Origin: Polymorphobacter multimanifer
GTDB taxonomy: Bacteria > Pseudomonadota > Alphaproteobacteria > Sphingomonadales > Sphingomonadaceae
Direction of reading: 5' to 3'
Length of the DNA stretch: 64,000 nucleotides
Assembly: GCF_014205635.1 (NCBI RefSeq)
Contig: NZ_JACIIV010000009.1
Coordinates: 89,321 to 153,320, forward strand
Shown: positions 43,041 through 51,437 of the stretch, in pieces
Numbering within the stretch: the first letter of the stretch is position 1
Layout: each line of letters opens with the position of its first letter
The notes under the pieces: model-generated
The model's input: the letters and a program-made list of their open reading frames with translations, nothing else
The model's database searches: none
Told to the model about the DNA's origin: nothing
Position numbers and translations under genes: made by a program

Positions 43041-43171
43041 GGCCGGGTCGGCAACGTGGCGCACATGGCGCCCACGCTGCGACATTTTGTCCGAAACAGC
43101 CTTTCTCGGCGGCGCCGCATGTTCCATAAGCGCCAGACAAGTGAATGTTTGTTTTGCGATGGAGTGCCGTC

Positions 43172-43702
43172 ATGGCCTCAGTTGATCTTCCTGCGAATGC
43201 TGCGCAGCTCGATGTGCCGCTCGAACGCGATGGCTTTGTGCGGTTGCTGATCCGAGAGCTGGCCGGCACCCTCGAGGAGGTCGTCGGGGTCAAGGAGGCG
43301 TCGGGCTATATCAGTGTGGTCGGAACTGCGATCGGCGAGCATATCGATGCCGATTACCGGCAGGCCTTTGCCGTGGACAGGCTGTCGCGGACGCAGGTGG
43401 CCGACGTGCTGGTCGACCTGAAGCGGCGGATCCAGGGGGATTTCTTCATCATCGACGAGACCGAGGACCGGATCGTCCTCGGCAATCGCGTCTGCCCGTT
43501 CGGCGAGATGGTGCGCGATCGGCCGTCGCTGTGCATGATGACATCGAACGTGTTCGGCCATGTCACTGCGCAGAACCTGGGTTATGCTGCGGTCGATCTG
43601 GAGGAGACCATCGCGCAGGGCCATGCCGGCTGCCGCGTCACGGTTTACCTGCGGCCGAGCGAAGCCGTGCCGGTGACCGCGCGCGAGTATGTCCGCCGTT
43701 GA
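43172..43702 (+). CDS. methanogen output domain 1 (MetOD1) protein, putative sensor
   Basis: It has 176 residues from the ATG at 43172 with GGAG nine nucleotides upstream. The alpha/beta domain has the conserved block [20 protein letters not shown] (Cys108, Cys121), and Cys154 and His130 lie nearby. The pattern fits the MetOD1 family, which occurs beside or fused to histidine kinases. No membrane segment. The kinase gene starts inside its stop codon (TTGA), so the two are made together. Ligand unknown; the cysteines suggest metal, haem or redox sensing (inference). Confidence 0.72.
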   Translation: MASVDLPANAAQLDVPLERDGFVRLLIRELAGTLEEVVGVKEASGYISVVGTAIGEHIDADYRQAFAVDRLSRTQVADVLVDLKRRIQGDFFIIDETEDRIVLGNRVCPFGEMVRDRPSLCMMTSNVFGHVTAQNLGYAAVDLEETIAQGHAGCRVTVYLRPSEAVPVTAREYVRR

Positions 43703-44748
43703 CGGGGCCGCTGAACATTCAGGCTGCGGCAGTGCTCGAAGGGCTTTCCGAAGTGGCGCTGCTGCTGGCGGAGGACGGAACCATCCTCCATGCCAACCGC
43801 GCGGCAAGCGTGCTGCTGGGGCCTGGTCTGGCCGGCACCCCGGTGTTTGCACTGCATGATGGGGAGCCTGGCGGGCTGGCGACCTATGTCGATCGCTGTC
43901 GGGGATCGCGGCAGCCGCTCGTCGGCACCATCACGCTGCGCAGCGAAGGCAAATACCAGTGCCGGGGCAATGTGATCGGGGACGGGGTGATCGGGAACGG
44001 GGCAGGGCGCGCGGTGCTGTTGCGGCTGAGCCGGTCGGACGACGCCCAGTTCGCGCTGCTGACGCGCAATCTCGAGGCGTTGCGCGACGAAGTCCGGGCC
44101 CGGCAGCGCACCGAAGCCATCCTGCGCGAGTCGATCAGCGAGCGCGAGCTGCTTCTCCGCGAGCTGCAGCACCGGGTGAACAACAACATGCAGATGTTGT
44201 CGGGAATCCTCAGCGGTGCCGAGCGTGAGGCCGAAAGCGAGGAGGCCCGGGCGATCCTCGGCGACACCGCCTCGCGATTTGCAGCGATCGGAGCGGTGCA
44301 GCAACTGCTCTACGCCTCGAACAATTTCAACAGCATCGACTTGGTCGCCTTTGTCGAAACGCTGGCGCGCGCCGCCAGCAGCTTGGCCGCAGACCCGCTT
44401 GTGGTGGAGACCGATGTCGAGCCGCTGCAGTTGCCGATCGGCAAAGCGCCATCACTCGCCCTCATCCTGAACGAGTTGCTGACCAATGCCGTGAAATATG
44501 GCATGCCGGCGAGGGGGACACAGAAAATCACCGTGACCCTCAAGGTGACGGGCGGCATGCTGGAGCTGCGCGTCGGCGACAACGGGCCGGGCTTCGGCGC
44601 CGCGTCGTCCGCCGGGGGCGGCCGCAAGCGTGCATCGGGATTGGGACTGGTGCGCGGGCTGCTGCGGCAGCTGGGCGGCTCATTGGCGATCGAAGCCGAT
44701 GCCGGCGCGCGCTGCGTGGTGCGTATTTCGCACGCGCAGGAAGATTGA
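43699..44748 (+). CDS. soluble PAS-HisKA_2 sensor histidine kinase
   Basis: It has 349 residues from a TTG overlapping the previous stop by 4 nt. An N-terminal PAS-like domain spans about residues 8-115. A short coiled coil ([20 protein letters not shown]) leads to a HisKA_2/HWE-type phosphoacceptor [12 protein letters not shown] with His158. The HATPase has an N-box ([14 protein letters not shown]), G1 DNGPGFG at about 294-300 and G2 GLGLVRG. No transmembrane segment, so it is cytoplasmic. Partner of the receiver protein that follows. Confidence 0.85.
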   Translation: MTGPLNIQAAAVLEGLSEVALLLAEDGTILHANRAASVLLGPGLAGTPVFALHDGEPGGLATYVDRCRGSRQPLVGTITLRSEGKYQCRGNVIGDGVIGNGAGRAVLLRLSRSDDAQFALLTRNLEALRDEVRARQRTEAILRESISERELLLRELQHRVNNNMQMLSGILSGAEREAESEEARAILGDTASRFAAIGAVQQLLYASNNFNSIDLVAFVETLARAASSLAADPLVVETDVEPLQLPIGKAPSLALILNELLTNAVKYGMPARGTQKITVTLKVTGGMLELRVGDNGPGFGAASSAGGGRKRASGLGLVRGLLRQLGGSLAIEADAGARCVVRISHAQED

Positions 44749-45260
44749 GAAGGCTGCCGATCGATGAATGCCCCAGTTCAATGAATGCCCCGATGCCGCT
44801 GCCATCGCAGCACTTCAACGTGCCCGGCATTCCAGGGTCGCCGCCGCGGTCCGGGGCGCAGAAGGGCATAGCGGCCACAACGGGCATCAGCGGCCGAATC
44901 CTGATTGTCGAGGATGAGTATTTCGTCGCGCTGTCGACCGAGGCTTCGCTTGGCGATGCAGGATATGACGTGATCGGCGTGGAATCGACCGGCGAGGCCG
45001 CCCTGGCGCGGGCGATTTCGGAAAAGCCCGATCTGATCCTGATGGACATCAGGCTGGCCGGGAAGATGGACGGGATCGACGCTGCCCTGGCGCTGCTTCC
45101 GCATGGCCTGCGCGTCGTGTTTGCCAGCGCCCATTCCGATGCGGTCACGCGCGGACGGGGCAATGCCGCGCAGCCGCTCGGCTGGCTGTTCAAGCCGTTT
45201 TCAGGCGATGAGCTGGTCCTGGCGGTTGCCCGCGCGCTCGAACGGCGACGGCCGACGTGA
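44745..45260 (+). CDS. single-domain response regulator
   Basis: It has 171 residues if it starts at the TTG overlapping the kinase stop (TTGA, 44745); an ATG at 44781 is the alternative. The receiver domain covers about residues 51-165, with acidic pair Glu56/Asp57, phosphoacceptor Asp101 (LILMDIRLAG), Ser128 and Lys150 (FKPFSG). There is no output domain, so it must signal by protein contact. The N-terminal 45 residues are proline-rich and unusual. The duplicated atgaatgcccc near 44764-44791 makes the start uncertain. Confidence 0.82.
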   Translation: MRRLPIDECPSSMNAPMPLPSQHFNVPGIPGSPPRSGAQKGIAATTGISGRILIVEDEYFVALSTEASLGDAGYDVIGVESTGEAALARAISEKPDLILMDIRLAGKMDGIDAALALLPHGLRVVFASAHSDAVTRGRGNAAQPLGWLFKPFSGDELVLAVARALERRRPT

Positions 45261-45276
45261 TCGCGGGTTCCCGGCA

Positions 45277-46086
45277 ATGATCCGACCTGTCGTGGCTGGC
45301 GTCATCGGCTGGCCGGTGGCGCACTCCAGGTCGCCGATCATCCATCGCTTCTGGCTGGCAAGGACCGGCATCGACGGCGAATACAGCCGCTTCCCGGTGG
45401 CCCCCGAAGCACTGGGTGCAGCACTGGGCGCGATGTCGGCTCTGGGCATTCGCGGCGTGAACGTGACCGTGCCGTACAAGGTGGCAGTGATGGCTCATCT
45501 GGCAACGCTCGACGACTCGGCAAAAGCCGTCGGTGCCGTCAACCTTGTCACCGCGCTGGCCGATGGCCTTGCAGGGTCGAACACCGATATCGACGGCATT
45601 CTGGCACCGCTGGCGGGGATCGCGCTGGCGGGGCGCCGGGTCGTGATCGCGGGCGCCGGCGGTGCGGCGCGGGCCGCGGTGGTAGCGATGCGGCGGCTGC
45701 AGGCAGGGCAGATCGTCCTGCTCGCGCGCGACCCGGCCAAGGGTGCTGCGATGCTGGAGTCGCTCGGCATCCCCGGCGACGTCCTGCCGATGGACGCGCG
45801 CTTCAAGGAGGCGGCGCTGCTGTTCAATGCGACGACAGCGGGAATGATGGGGCAGCCGCCGCTGGCGATCGACCTGGGGGGCATGGCGTCCGACGGGATC
45901 GTCTTCGACGCGGTCTATGCGCCACTCGAAACACCACTGCTGGCGGCGGCGCGGGCGCACGGGCTGTCGGTGATCGACGGGCTTGAAATGCTCATAGGTC
46001 AGGCGGCGCGGGCGTTCGAAACCATTTATGGCGTGGCCGCGCCGCGCATGCACGATGCCGAACTGCGGGCGCTGCTCACGGCATGA
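45277..46086 (+). CDS. aroE: shikimate dehydrogenase
   Basis: NADPH-dependent reduction of 3-dehydroshikimate. It has 269 residues from the ATG at 45277. Substrate motif HSRSPIIH, catalytic lysine in NVTVPYK, nucleotide-binding AGAGGAARA, and C-terminal DGLEMLIGQA are all present. Coupled to coaE by a 4-nt overlap. Confidence 0.95.
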   Translation: MIRPVVAGVIGWPVAHSRSPIIHRFWLARTGIDGEYSRFPVAPEALGAALGAMSALGIRGVNVTVPYKVAVMAHLATLDDSAKAVGAVNLVTALADGLAGSNTDIDGILAPLAGIALAGRRVVIAGAGGAARAAVVAMRRLQAGQIVLLARDPAKGAAMLESLGIPGDVLPMDARFKEAALLFNATTAGMMGQPPLAIDLGGMASDGIVFDAVYAPLETPLLAAARAHGLSVIDGLEMLIGQAARAFETIYGVAAPRMHDAELRALLTA

Positions 46087-46658
46087 AGATCATCGGGCTG
46101 ACCGGCTCCATCGGCATGGGCAAGAGCACCGTGGCGGCGATGTTCCGCAAGCTCGGGGTGCCGGTCTTCGATGCCGATGCCGAGGTGCGGCGCGTGCAGG
46201 GACCTGGCGGCCGCGCGCTGGCGGCGATCGAGGCGGCGTTTCCCGGCACCACCCACGAAGCCGGGCTGCACCGCGAGCGGCTGGGAGCGGCGGTGTTTGG
46301 CGACCATCTGGCGTTGCGGCGGCTGGAGGGGATTTTGCATCCGCTGGTGGCCGAAGTGCAATCGTCGTTTCTGGGCGCGCACCGGCTCAAGCAGGCGGTG
46401 GTGCTCGATGTGCCACTGTTGTTCGAGAAAGGCGGCTGGCAGCGCTGCCATCTGACCGTGGTCGTCTCCGCGCCGCTGCGGGTGCAGCGCGCGCGCGTGC
46501 TGGCAAGGCCGGGGATGACACGGGCAAGGTTCGAGGCGATCCTGAAGGCGCAGATGCCCGATGCCGAAAAGCGCCGCCGCGCCGATGTGGTGATCGAGAC
46601 CGGGCGCGGCCGCCGCCTGACCTGGGATGCAGTGCGGCGGATCGTGCGCGAGCTTTAG
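46083..46658 (+). CDS. coaE: dephospho-CoA kinase
   Basis: Last step of coenzyme A synthesis. It has 191 residues with the P-loop GLTGSIGMGKST at residues 5-16 and the CoA-domain segment LDVPLLFEKGG. Overlaps aroE by 4 nt and precedes dnaQ by 102 nt. Confidence 0.95.
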   Translation: MKIIGLTGSIGMGKSTVAAMFRKLGVPVFDADAEVRRVQGPGGRALAAIEAAFPGTTHEAGLHRERLGAAVFGDHLALRRLEGILHPLVAEVQSSFLGAHRLKQAVVLDVPLLFEKGGWQRCHLTVVVSAPLRVQRARVLARPGMTRARFEAILKAQMPDAEKRRRADVVIETGRGRRLTWDAVRRIVREL

Positions 46659-46689
46659 CGGCGTCGTATTTGCGATTAGTCCAAGGGAT

Positions 46690-46725
46690 GGGGTTCAGGG
46701 GCCAAGCCCCCTGTCCGCCGCAGGC
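46690..46725. repeat. GC-rich palindromic repeat, locus 4 (single, inverted)
   Basis: On the minus strand it reads gcctgcggcggacagggg and onward, closely related to the 2541 element, with the internal palindrome caggggccaagccccctg. Lies between coaE and dnaQ and may serve as the coaE terminator. Confidence 0.7.
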
Positions 46726-46760
46726 TTCTATTTCCGCCGCCCCTGCGCTATGCCCCCGCC

Positions 46761-47453
46761 ATGCGCGAGATTGTCTTCGACACCGAGACCACCGGGATCA
46801 TGCCGGGGGATGGCCACCGCATCGTCGAGATCGGCGCGCTGGAGATGATCGGCCGGGTGGTGACCGGGCGGCAATTCCACACCTATGTCGATCCGTGCCG
46901 GCCGATGCCGCGCGATGCCCAGAATGTGCACGGGCTTTCAAGCGACTTCCTCACCGGCCAGCCGGTGTTCGAAATGGTGATCGACGGGTTTCTGGACTTC
47001 ATCGGCGATGCACCTCTGGTGGCGCACAACGCCGCCTTCGACATGGAATTCATCAACTGGGAGCTGAAGCGTGCCAAGCGGCAGCCGCTGCCGCTCACGC
47101 GGATGATCGACACGCTGGAGATCAGCCGCAAGCTGCATCCCGGCGCAAAGCACACGCTCGATGCGCTGTGCAACCGCTATGGCATCGACCTTTCCGGCCG
47201 GGTCAAGCATGGCGCGCTGCTCGATGCCGAGCTGCTGGCGCGCGTGTATGTGGAGCTGATGGGCGGCCGCCAGATCGGGCTCGATCTTGTGGCGGATGCA
47301 GCCGATGTGCCGCTCGATTTCAGTGCCCCGCCGCCTGCGCTGGTGGGTGCGTCCGGCCCGCGTGTGGCGATCCATGCGGCGGCGAGCGATGATGAGCTGG
47401 CGCGGCACCAGGCCTTTGTGGCCGGGCTCAAGGAGCCGCTCTGGCTGGCATGA
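46761..47453 (+). CDS. dnaQ: DNA polymerase III subunit epsilon (proofreading exonuclease)
   Basis: 3'-5' exonuclease of the replicase. It has 230 residues with DEDDh motifs: Exo I FDTETTGIMPGDGH, Exo II HNAAFDMEF, Exo III with HTLDALCNRY and a later Asp (GALLDAELLA). The C-terminal segment that binds alpha is shorter and more variable. It completes the ppsR-maf-aroE-coaE-dnaQ run. secB, which often follows it, is at 2.7 kb here. Confidence 0.95.
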   Translation: MREIVFDTETTGIMPGDGHRIVEIGALEMIGRVVTGRQFHTYVDPCRPMPRDAQNVHGLSSDFLTGQPVFEMVIDGFLDFIGDAPLVAHNAAFDMEFINWELKRAKRQPLPLTRMIDTLEISRKLHPGAKHTLDALCNRYGIDLSGRVKHGALLDAELLARVYVELMGGRQIGLDLVADAADVPLDFSAPPPALVGASGPRVAIHAAASDDELARHQAFVAGLKEPLWLA

Positions 47454-47461
47454 TGTTGCCG

Positions 47462-47548
47462 CGTCCCGCCGTGTCCGCGGCGGGACAAGACGCGGGACAA
47501 GCCAGGCATTTTGCCGCAATATCCCGAGTCCGCAGCCATTGGCTGCGG
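47462..47548. other. two perfect hairpins in the dnaQ-hpf gap
   Basis: gtcccgccg/cggcgggac (47462-47485, 9-bp arms) and ccgcagcc-att-ggctgcgg (47530-47548, 8-bp arms) lie in the 162-nt gap. The first is likely a dnaQ terminator without a U-tract. The second may belong to the hpf leader. Nothing else recognised in the gap. Confidence 0.5.
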
Positions 47549-47615
47549 GCAGTGCGCCGGCACACTTCGCTGGCGCAATCAACTCGCAGGCGGTGCCTGC
47601 GTTGGGAGACGAGTG

Positions 47616-48206
47616 ATGGACATCAGGATTTCAGGACATCAGGTTGATACCGGCGCGGCCTTCGGCGTGCACGTGCGCGAGCGGCTGCAGGCCATGGTGG
47701 ACAAGTATTTTCCGCGCGCACTCACCGCGCACGTCACGCTGGAGCCGGCGCCACACGGGCATTTCCAGGTCGATATCGTGATGCATGTGATGGCCGACCT
47801 CATCCTGAAGGGCTCGAATCGCGGCGCCGAGGCGCATGTCGCCTTCGATGGCGCGGCCGAACGGATCGACAAGCAGCTGCGTCGCTACATGCGCCGGCTG
47901 AAGGACCGGCACGGTCCCGGCGCGCAGGTGGCCGCCGAGCGGGCTATCATGAGCGAGTTCGACAATGCCGATTACAAGATCTTTGCCGCCGTGTCCGAAG
48001 AAGCGGAACCCGAGGGCGACCATCCGCTTGTTATTGCAGAGACACGCGTGGACATTCCGGAGGCCACGGTGAGCGATGCAGTGATGATGCTGGACTTGCG
48101 CAACACAAACGCATTGTTGTTCGTCAATTCTGCATCCGGAAACCATAATATGGTGTATCGTCGCGACGATGGCAGCATCGGTTGGGTCGAACCCAGACGC
48201 GCCTGA
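47616..48206 (+). CDS. hpf: long-form ribosome hibernation promoting factor
   Basis: Stalls and dimerises ribosomes in stationary phase. It has 196 residues from the ATG at 47616 (MDIRISGHQVDTGAAFGVHV). The N-terminal S30AE domain binds the ribosome. The C-terminal domain (ETRVDIPEATVSDAVMML ... NHNMVYRRDDGSIGWVEP) is the dimerisation module, so 100S formation by a single protein is expected. Followed by ptsN, as in many proteobacteria. Confidence 0.94.
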   Translation: MDIRISGHQVDTGAAFGVHVRERLQAMVDKYFPRALTAHVTLEPAPHGHFQVDIVMHVMADLILKGSNRGAEAHVAFDGAAERIDKQLRRYMRRLKDRHGPGAQVAAERAIMSEFDNADYKIFAAVSEEAEPEGDHPLVIAETRVDIPEATVSDAVMMLDLRNTNALLFVNSASGNHNMVYRRDDGSIGWVEPRRA

Positions 48207-48228
48207 CGGGCAGATTTTGGAGCAAGCG

Positions 48229-48708
48229 ATGAGCGGTGGAGATTTTGCCGACCTGCTGCGCGGGGATGCAATCTTCCTTGGTGTGGAGGCCGGTGACAAG
48301 TCGGCGCTGCTGGCTGCGTGCGCGCAGGCAGCAGCGCCGCTTGCCGGTCTTCCCGCCAGCTTCATCCTCGAGCGGGTGCGCGAGCGTGAGACGCTCGGCA
48401 CCACCGGCTTCGGCCAGGGGGTGGCCATCCCGCATGCCCGGCTTGCCGGGCTTGATGCCGTGACGATCGTGGTCGTGCGGCCGGCGAAACCCCTCGATTA
48501 CGGCGCCCTCGACGGCGAGCCGGTCGATCTGGTGGTGATGCTGCTGTCGCCCGAGGGTGCGGGGGCGGACCATCTGAAGGCGCTGGCACGGATCAGCCGG
48601 GCGCTGCGCAACCGGCGCATCCTTGCCGCAATGCGCGCCGCACCCAGCGCCGATGCCCTGTTTGCGGCGATCGACTCCCCGGCGATGAGCGAAAACCAGG
48701 CTGCTTGA
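48229..48708 (+). CDS. ptsN: nitrogen phosphotransferase EIIA (PTS-Ntr)
   Basis: Regulatory phosphotransfer protein of the PTS-Ntr chain controlling potassium and nitrogen responses. It has 159 residues from the ATG at 48229 with GGAG upstream. The phospho-histidine motif GVAIPHARL and the ERVRERETLGTTGFGQG segment are intact. Adjacent to hpf; rpoN, with which it is often linked, lies 14 kb away. Confidence 0.93.
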   Translation: MSGGDFADLLRGDAIFLGVEAGDKSALLAACAQAAAPLAGLPASFILERVRERETLGTTGFGQGVAIPHARLAGLDAVTIVVVRPAKPLDYGALDGEPVDLVVMLLSPEGAGADHLKALARISRALRNRRILAAMRAAPSADALFAAIDSPAMSENQAA

Positions 48709-49025
48709 TGCGGCTGGCGGCGGGGCTCAAGGTTTCGGCACTGCTTCGTACTGTGCAGGCCGTCGGCGGCTTCGGCGTGGTTCTGGCCCGCGGCGACCAG
48801 GAGGCAGGCAGCATCGCCGTGGTGGTGCGCGAAGGCGGCGAGGAGCTGCTGCTGGCACCGGTGATGGCGCTGAGCGGGCGTTATGCCTGGTCGGAGGCGG
48901 CGCGCGGCGAGGCAGTGGCAGGCTGGGTGTCCCGCGCGCGGCAGCGCGATCCCGATCTCTGGGTGGTGGAAATCGAGGCGGCGGACGCCATGCGGCTGGT
49001 GGGCGAGACGCTGGGGCAGGATTGA
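48708..49025 (+). CDS. DUF1491 family protein
   Basis: It has 105 residues from the ATG at 48708, sharing one base with the ptsN stop. The sequence (LKVSALLRTVQAVGGFGVVL ... DLWVVEIEAADAMRLVGETL) matches the small alphaproteobacterial family of unknown function DUF1491. No membrane segment or catalytic motif visible. Convergent with scpB. Confidence 0.82.
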   Translation: MRLAAGLKVSALLRTVQAVGGFGVVLARGDQEAGSIAVVVREGGEELLLAPVMALSGRYAWSEAARGEAVAGWVSRARQRDPDLWVVEIEAADAMRLVGETLGQD

Positions 49026-49041
49026 GCCCCTGCGGCGGCAG

Positions 49042-49617
49042 CTATTCCTCCCGGCCTCCCAGCGGCAACGGCAGCTCGCGCGGTGGCTCACGGTCGAGCA
49101 GCCCGGCGGCCTTGAGGTCCGCCAGCCCCGGCAGGTCGCGCCGCGAGGCGAGGTTGAAATGCGCCAGGAACCCCGGCGTGGTGGCATATTGCAACGGTCG
49201 GCCCGGGCTTTCCCGCCGCCCCGCCGGCCGCACCCAGCCCGCCTCCATCAGCACGTCGAGCGTGCCGGGCGAGACGGCAACCCCACGGATTTCCTCGATT
49301 TCCGGCCGCGTGACCGGCTCGTGATAAGCGATAACCGACAGCGTCTCCACCGCGGCCCGGCTCAGCTTGCGTACCGCCTCGCGGGTGGGGCGGAGATGGT
49401 GCGCCAGGTCGGGTGCAGTCTGGAACGCCCAGCGCCCGCCGCGCTCGACAAGGATGATTCCGCGCGGAGCGTAGGAGTCGGCCAGCTGGCGCAGCAGCTC
49501 GGGCAGATCCCCCCGCTCGCCCACATGCCGGGTCAGCTCGCCGAGACCAAGCGGCGCCTCGGCCGCGAAGATCACAGCCTCCAGCGCGCGCAGCGCCTCA
49601 TGTGCCGTGTCGCTCAT
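49042..49617 (-). CDS. scpB: segregation and condensation protein B
   Basis: Kleisin-interacting winged-helix subunit of the SMC-ScpAB condensin. It has 191 residues with the typical LRALEAVIFAAEAPLGLGEL start and ETLSVIAYHEPVTRPEIEEI. Overlaps scpA by 4 nt. The tatABC genes that often follow in related genomes are absent here. Confidence 0.93.
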   Translation of the reverse strand: MSDTAHEALRALEAVIFAAEAPLGLGELTRHVGERGDLPELLRQLADSYAPRGIILVERGGRWAFQTAPDLAHHLRPTREAVRKLSRAAVETLSVIAYHEPVTRPEIEEIRGVAVSPGTLDVLMEAGWVRPAGRRESPGRPLQYATTPGFLAHFNLASRRDLPGLADLKAAGLLDREPPRELPLPLGGREE

Positions 49618-50378
49618 GCCCGCCCCCGGATCAGAATCGGGGCAAATGCCGCCCCTTGCGAAACCTCCGCCCGCCCCTGCCGCACCAGCTCCAGCGTGGC
49701 AACGAAGCTTGAGGCGAGCACCGAGCGCGCATAGCTTTCATCAGCAAGGTCGCGCGGCAGGTAGCGCACCAGCTCGGCCCAATCGAGCGATGCGCCAAGC
49801 AGCCGCTCCAGCCGTTCGATCGCCTCGTCGAGTGCCATCACCGGCCGGCGCCGCACGACATGCACCCCGTGCTGGGCGCGGGCCTGGATGTTGCCATAGG
49901 CCGAAATCAGGTCGAAAAGGCTGGTGTCGAAGCGGCTCAGCGTCTCGGTGCTCAGCCCCTCGGGGGCAGCGCGGCGAAAACTGTCCCACCCCAGTTGCGG
50001 CCGTGCCAGCAGCTTCTGCCCGGCATCGCGCATGGCACCCAGTCGTTGCAGCTGGAACTGCAGCTTCAACGCCATCTCGGCAGGATCAGGATCGGCATCG
50101 GGCTCGGGGGGCAGCAGAAGTGCGGATTTGAGATAGGCGAGCCACGCCGCCATCACCAGATAATCGGCCGCCAGCTCGAGGCTCAGCGCCCGCGCGTCGC
50201 GAATGAAAGCGAGATACTGTTCGACCAGCGCCAGGATCGAGATCTGCGCCAGATCGACCTTTTGCGTCCGCGCCAGTTGCAGCAGCAGGTCGAGCGGCCC
50301 CTCCCAGCTGCCGAGCTGCAATACAAGCGAAGGCGGCGCCTCGGCGCGGGGGGGACCGTCCTCGAACGGCTCGGTCAT
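49614..50378 (-). CDS. scpA: segregation and condensation protein A (kleisin)
   Basis: Kleisin that bridges the SMC heads. It has 254 residues from the ATG at 50378. The N-terminal motif WEGPLDLLLQLARTQKVDLAQ binds the SMC neck, and a C-terminal winged helix follows. Overlaps nagZ by 4 nt. Confidence 0.93.
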   Translation of the reverse strand: MTEPFEDGPPRAEAPPSLVLQLGSWEGPLDLLLQLARTQKVDLAQISILALVEQYLAFIRDARALSLELAADYLVMAAWLAYLKSALLLPPEPDADPDPAEMALKLQFQLQRLGAMRDAGQKLLARPQLGWDSFRRAAPEGLSTETLSRFDTSLFDLISAYGNIQARAQHGVHVVRRRPVMALDEAIERLERLLGASLDWAELVRYLPRDLADESYARSVLASSFVATLELVRQGRAEVSQGAAFAPILIRGRA

Positions 50379-51427
50379 GCCTGTCCGAGGCCGGCAGCGA
50401 GCAACTGGTCGCGCGCATCGGCCCAGCCCGCCGCCGGCGTGCTGTCCCCCGCACCCGCCCAGGCCATCGCCGCATCGAGCCGCCGCGCCGCCGCTGCTTC
50501 GATCGACCCGAGCGCCTCGGCAATCGCGCGCATCTCCGCCATGTCGCCCGAGCAATGCAGCGCGATATCGCAGCCGGCGTCCAGGCTGGCGAGGGCGCGC
50601 GCGCCGAAATCCATCAGCGCGTTCGAGCCCGCGGCATGGCCCCCCGAAAGCGGATTGCCGAGCGCATGCATGCCGAGATCATCGGACATCAGCAGCCCCG
50701 AAAAGCCGATATCCTCGCGAATGAAGTCGATGACGGTCGGGGAGAGCGTCGCACAGCGGTGCGGATCGAGTGCGGTGTAGGTTACATGCGCCGTCATCGC
50801 CATGGGGGCGGCGGCAAGCCGGCGGAAAGGTTCGAAATCGCGCTCCAGCGCCTCACGGCTTGCGGTGACGATCGGCAGCTCGACATGGCTGTCGGCAGCA
50901 GCACGGCCATGGCCGGGGATATGCTTCACCACCCCGCACACCCCGCCCTGCCGCAGGCCATCGAGCGTGGCGCGGCCGAGTGCTGCCACCTGCATCGGCT
51001 CGAACCCCAGCGCGCGGTCGCCGATGATGTCATGGCCTTCCCGGTCGCGCACATCGAGCAGCGGCAGGCAATCGACGGTGATGCCGAGGTCCCGCAGCAT
51101 CGCCGCCAGCGCCAGCGCATTGAGCCTGCACGCCTCGATCGCGGTGATGGGCGCGCGCTCATACACATCGGCAAAGGCCTGGCCGCTCGGAAACTCGGGC
51201 CAGTGCGGCGGCCGCAACCGCGCCACGCGCCCGCCCTCCTGGTCGATGAGGATCGGCAGTCGCCGCCCCGCCATGTCGGTCAGCGCCGCCGTCAGCGCCC
51301 GCACCTGCTCAGGGCTGTCGATGTTGCGCTTGAACAGGATATAGCCGGCAGGATCGACACTGCGGAACAGCGCGCGCTCGGCCTCCGAGATGGTAAGCCC
51401 TTCAAGGCCGAAGAACGCCGGAATCAT
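50375..51427 (-). CDS. nagZ: beta-N-acetylhexosaminidase NagZ (GH3)
   Basis: Removes GlcNAc from anhydro-muropeptides in cell-wall recycling. It has 350 residues. The GH3 signature KHIPGHGRAAADSHVELP contains the catalytic His/Asp pair, and the nucleophile is in MSDDLGMHAL. DQEGGRVARL is present. No signal peptide, so cytoplasmic. Coupled to scpA. Confidence 0.95.
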   Translation of the reverse strand: MIPAFFGLEGLTISEAERALFRSVDPAGYILFKRNIDSPEQVRALTAALTDMAGRRLPILIDQEGGRVARLRPPHWPEFPSGQAFADVYERAPITAIEACRLNALALAAMLRDLGITVDCLPLLDVRDREGHDIIGDRALGFEPMQVAALGRATLDGLRQGGVCGVVKHIPGHGRAAADSHVELPIVTASREALERDFEPFRRLAAAPMAMTAHVTYTALDPHRCATLSPTVIDFIREDIGFSGLLMSDDLGMHALGNPLSGGHAAGSNALMDFGARALASLDAGCDIALHCSGDMAEMRAIAEALGSIEAAAARRLDAAMAWAGAGDSTPAAGWADARDQLLAAGLGQA

Positions 51428-51437
51428 AAGTCGGCCA

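Noticed and set aside
47447..47465. Sigma-54 promoter-like TGGCAT...TTGC upstream of hpf
   Set aside because: The spacing between the -24 and -12 elements is one base short, and it overlaps the dnaQ stop codon.
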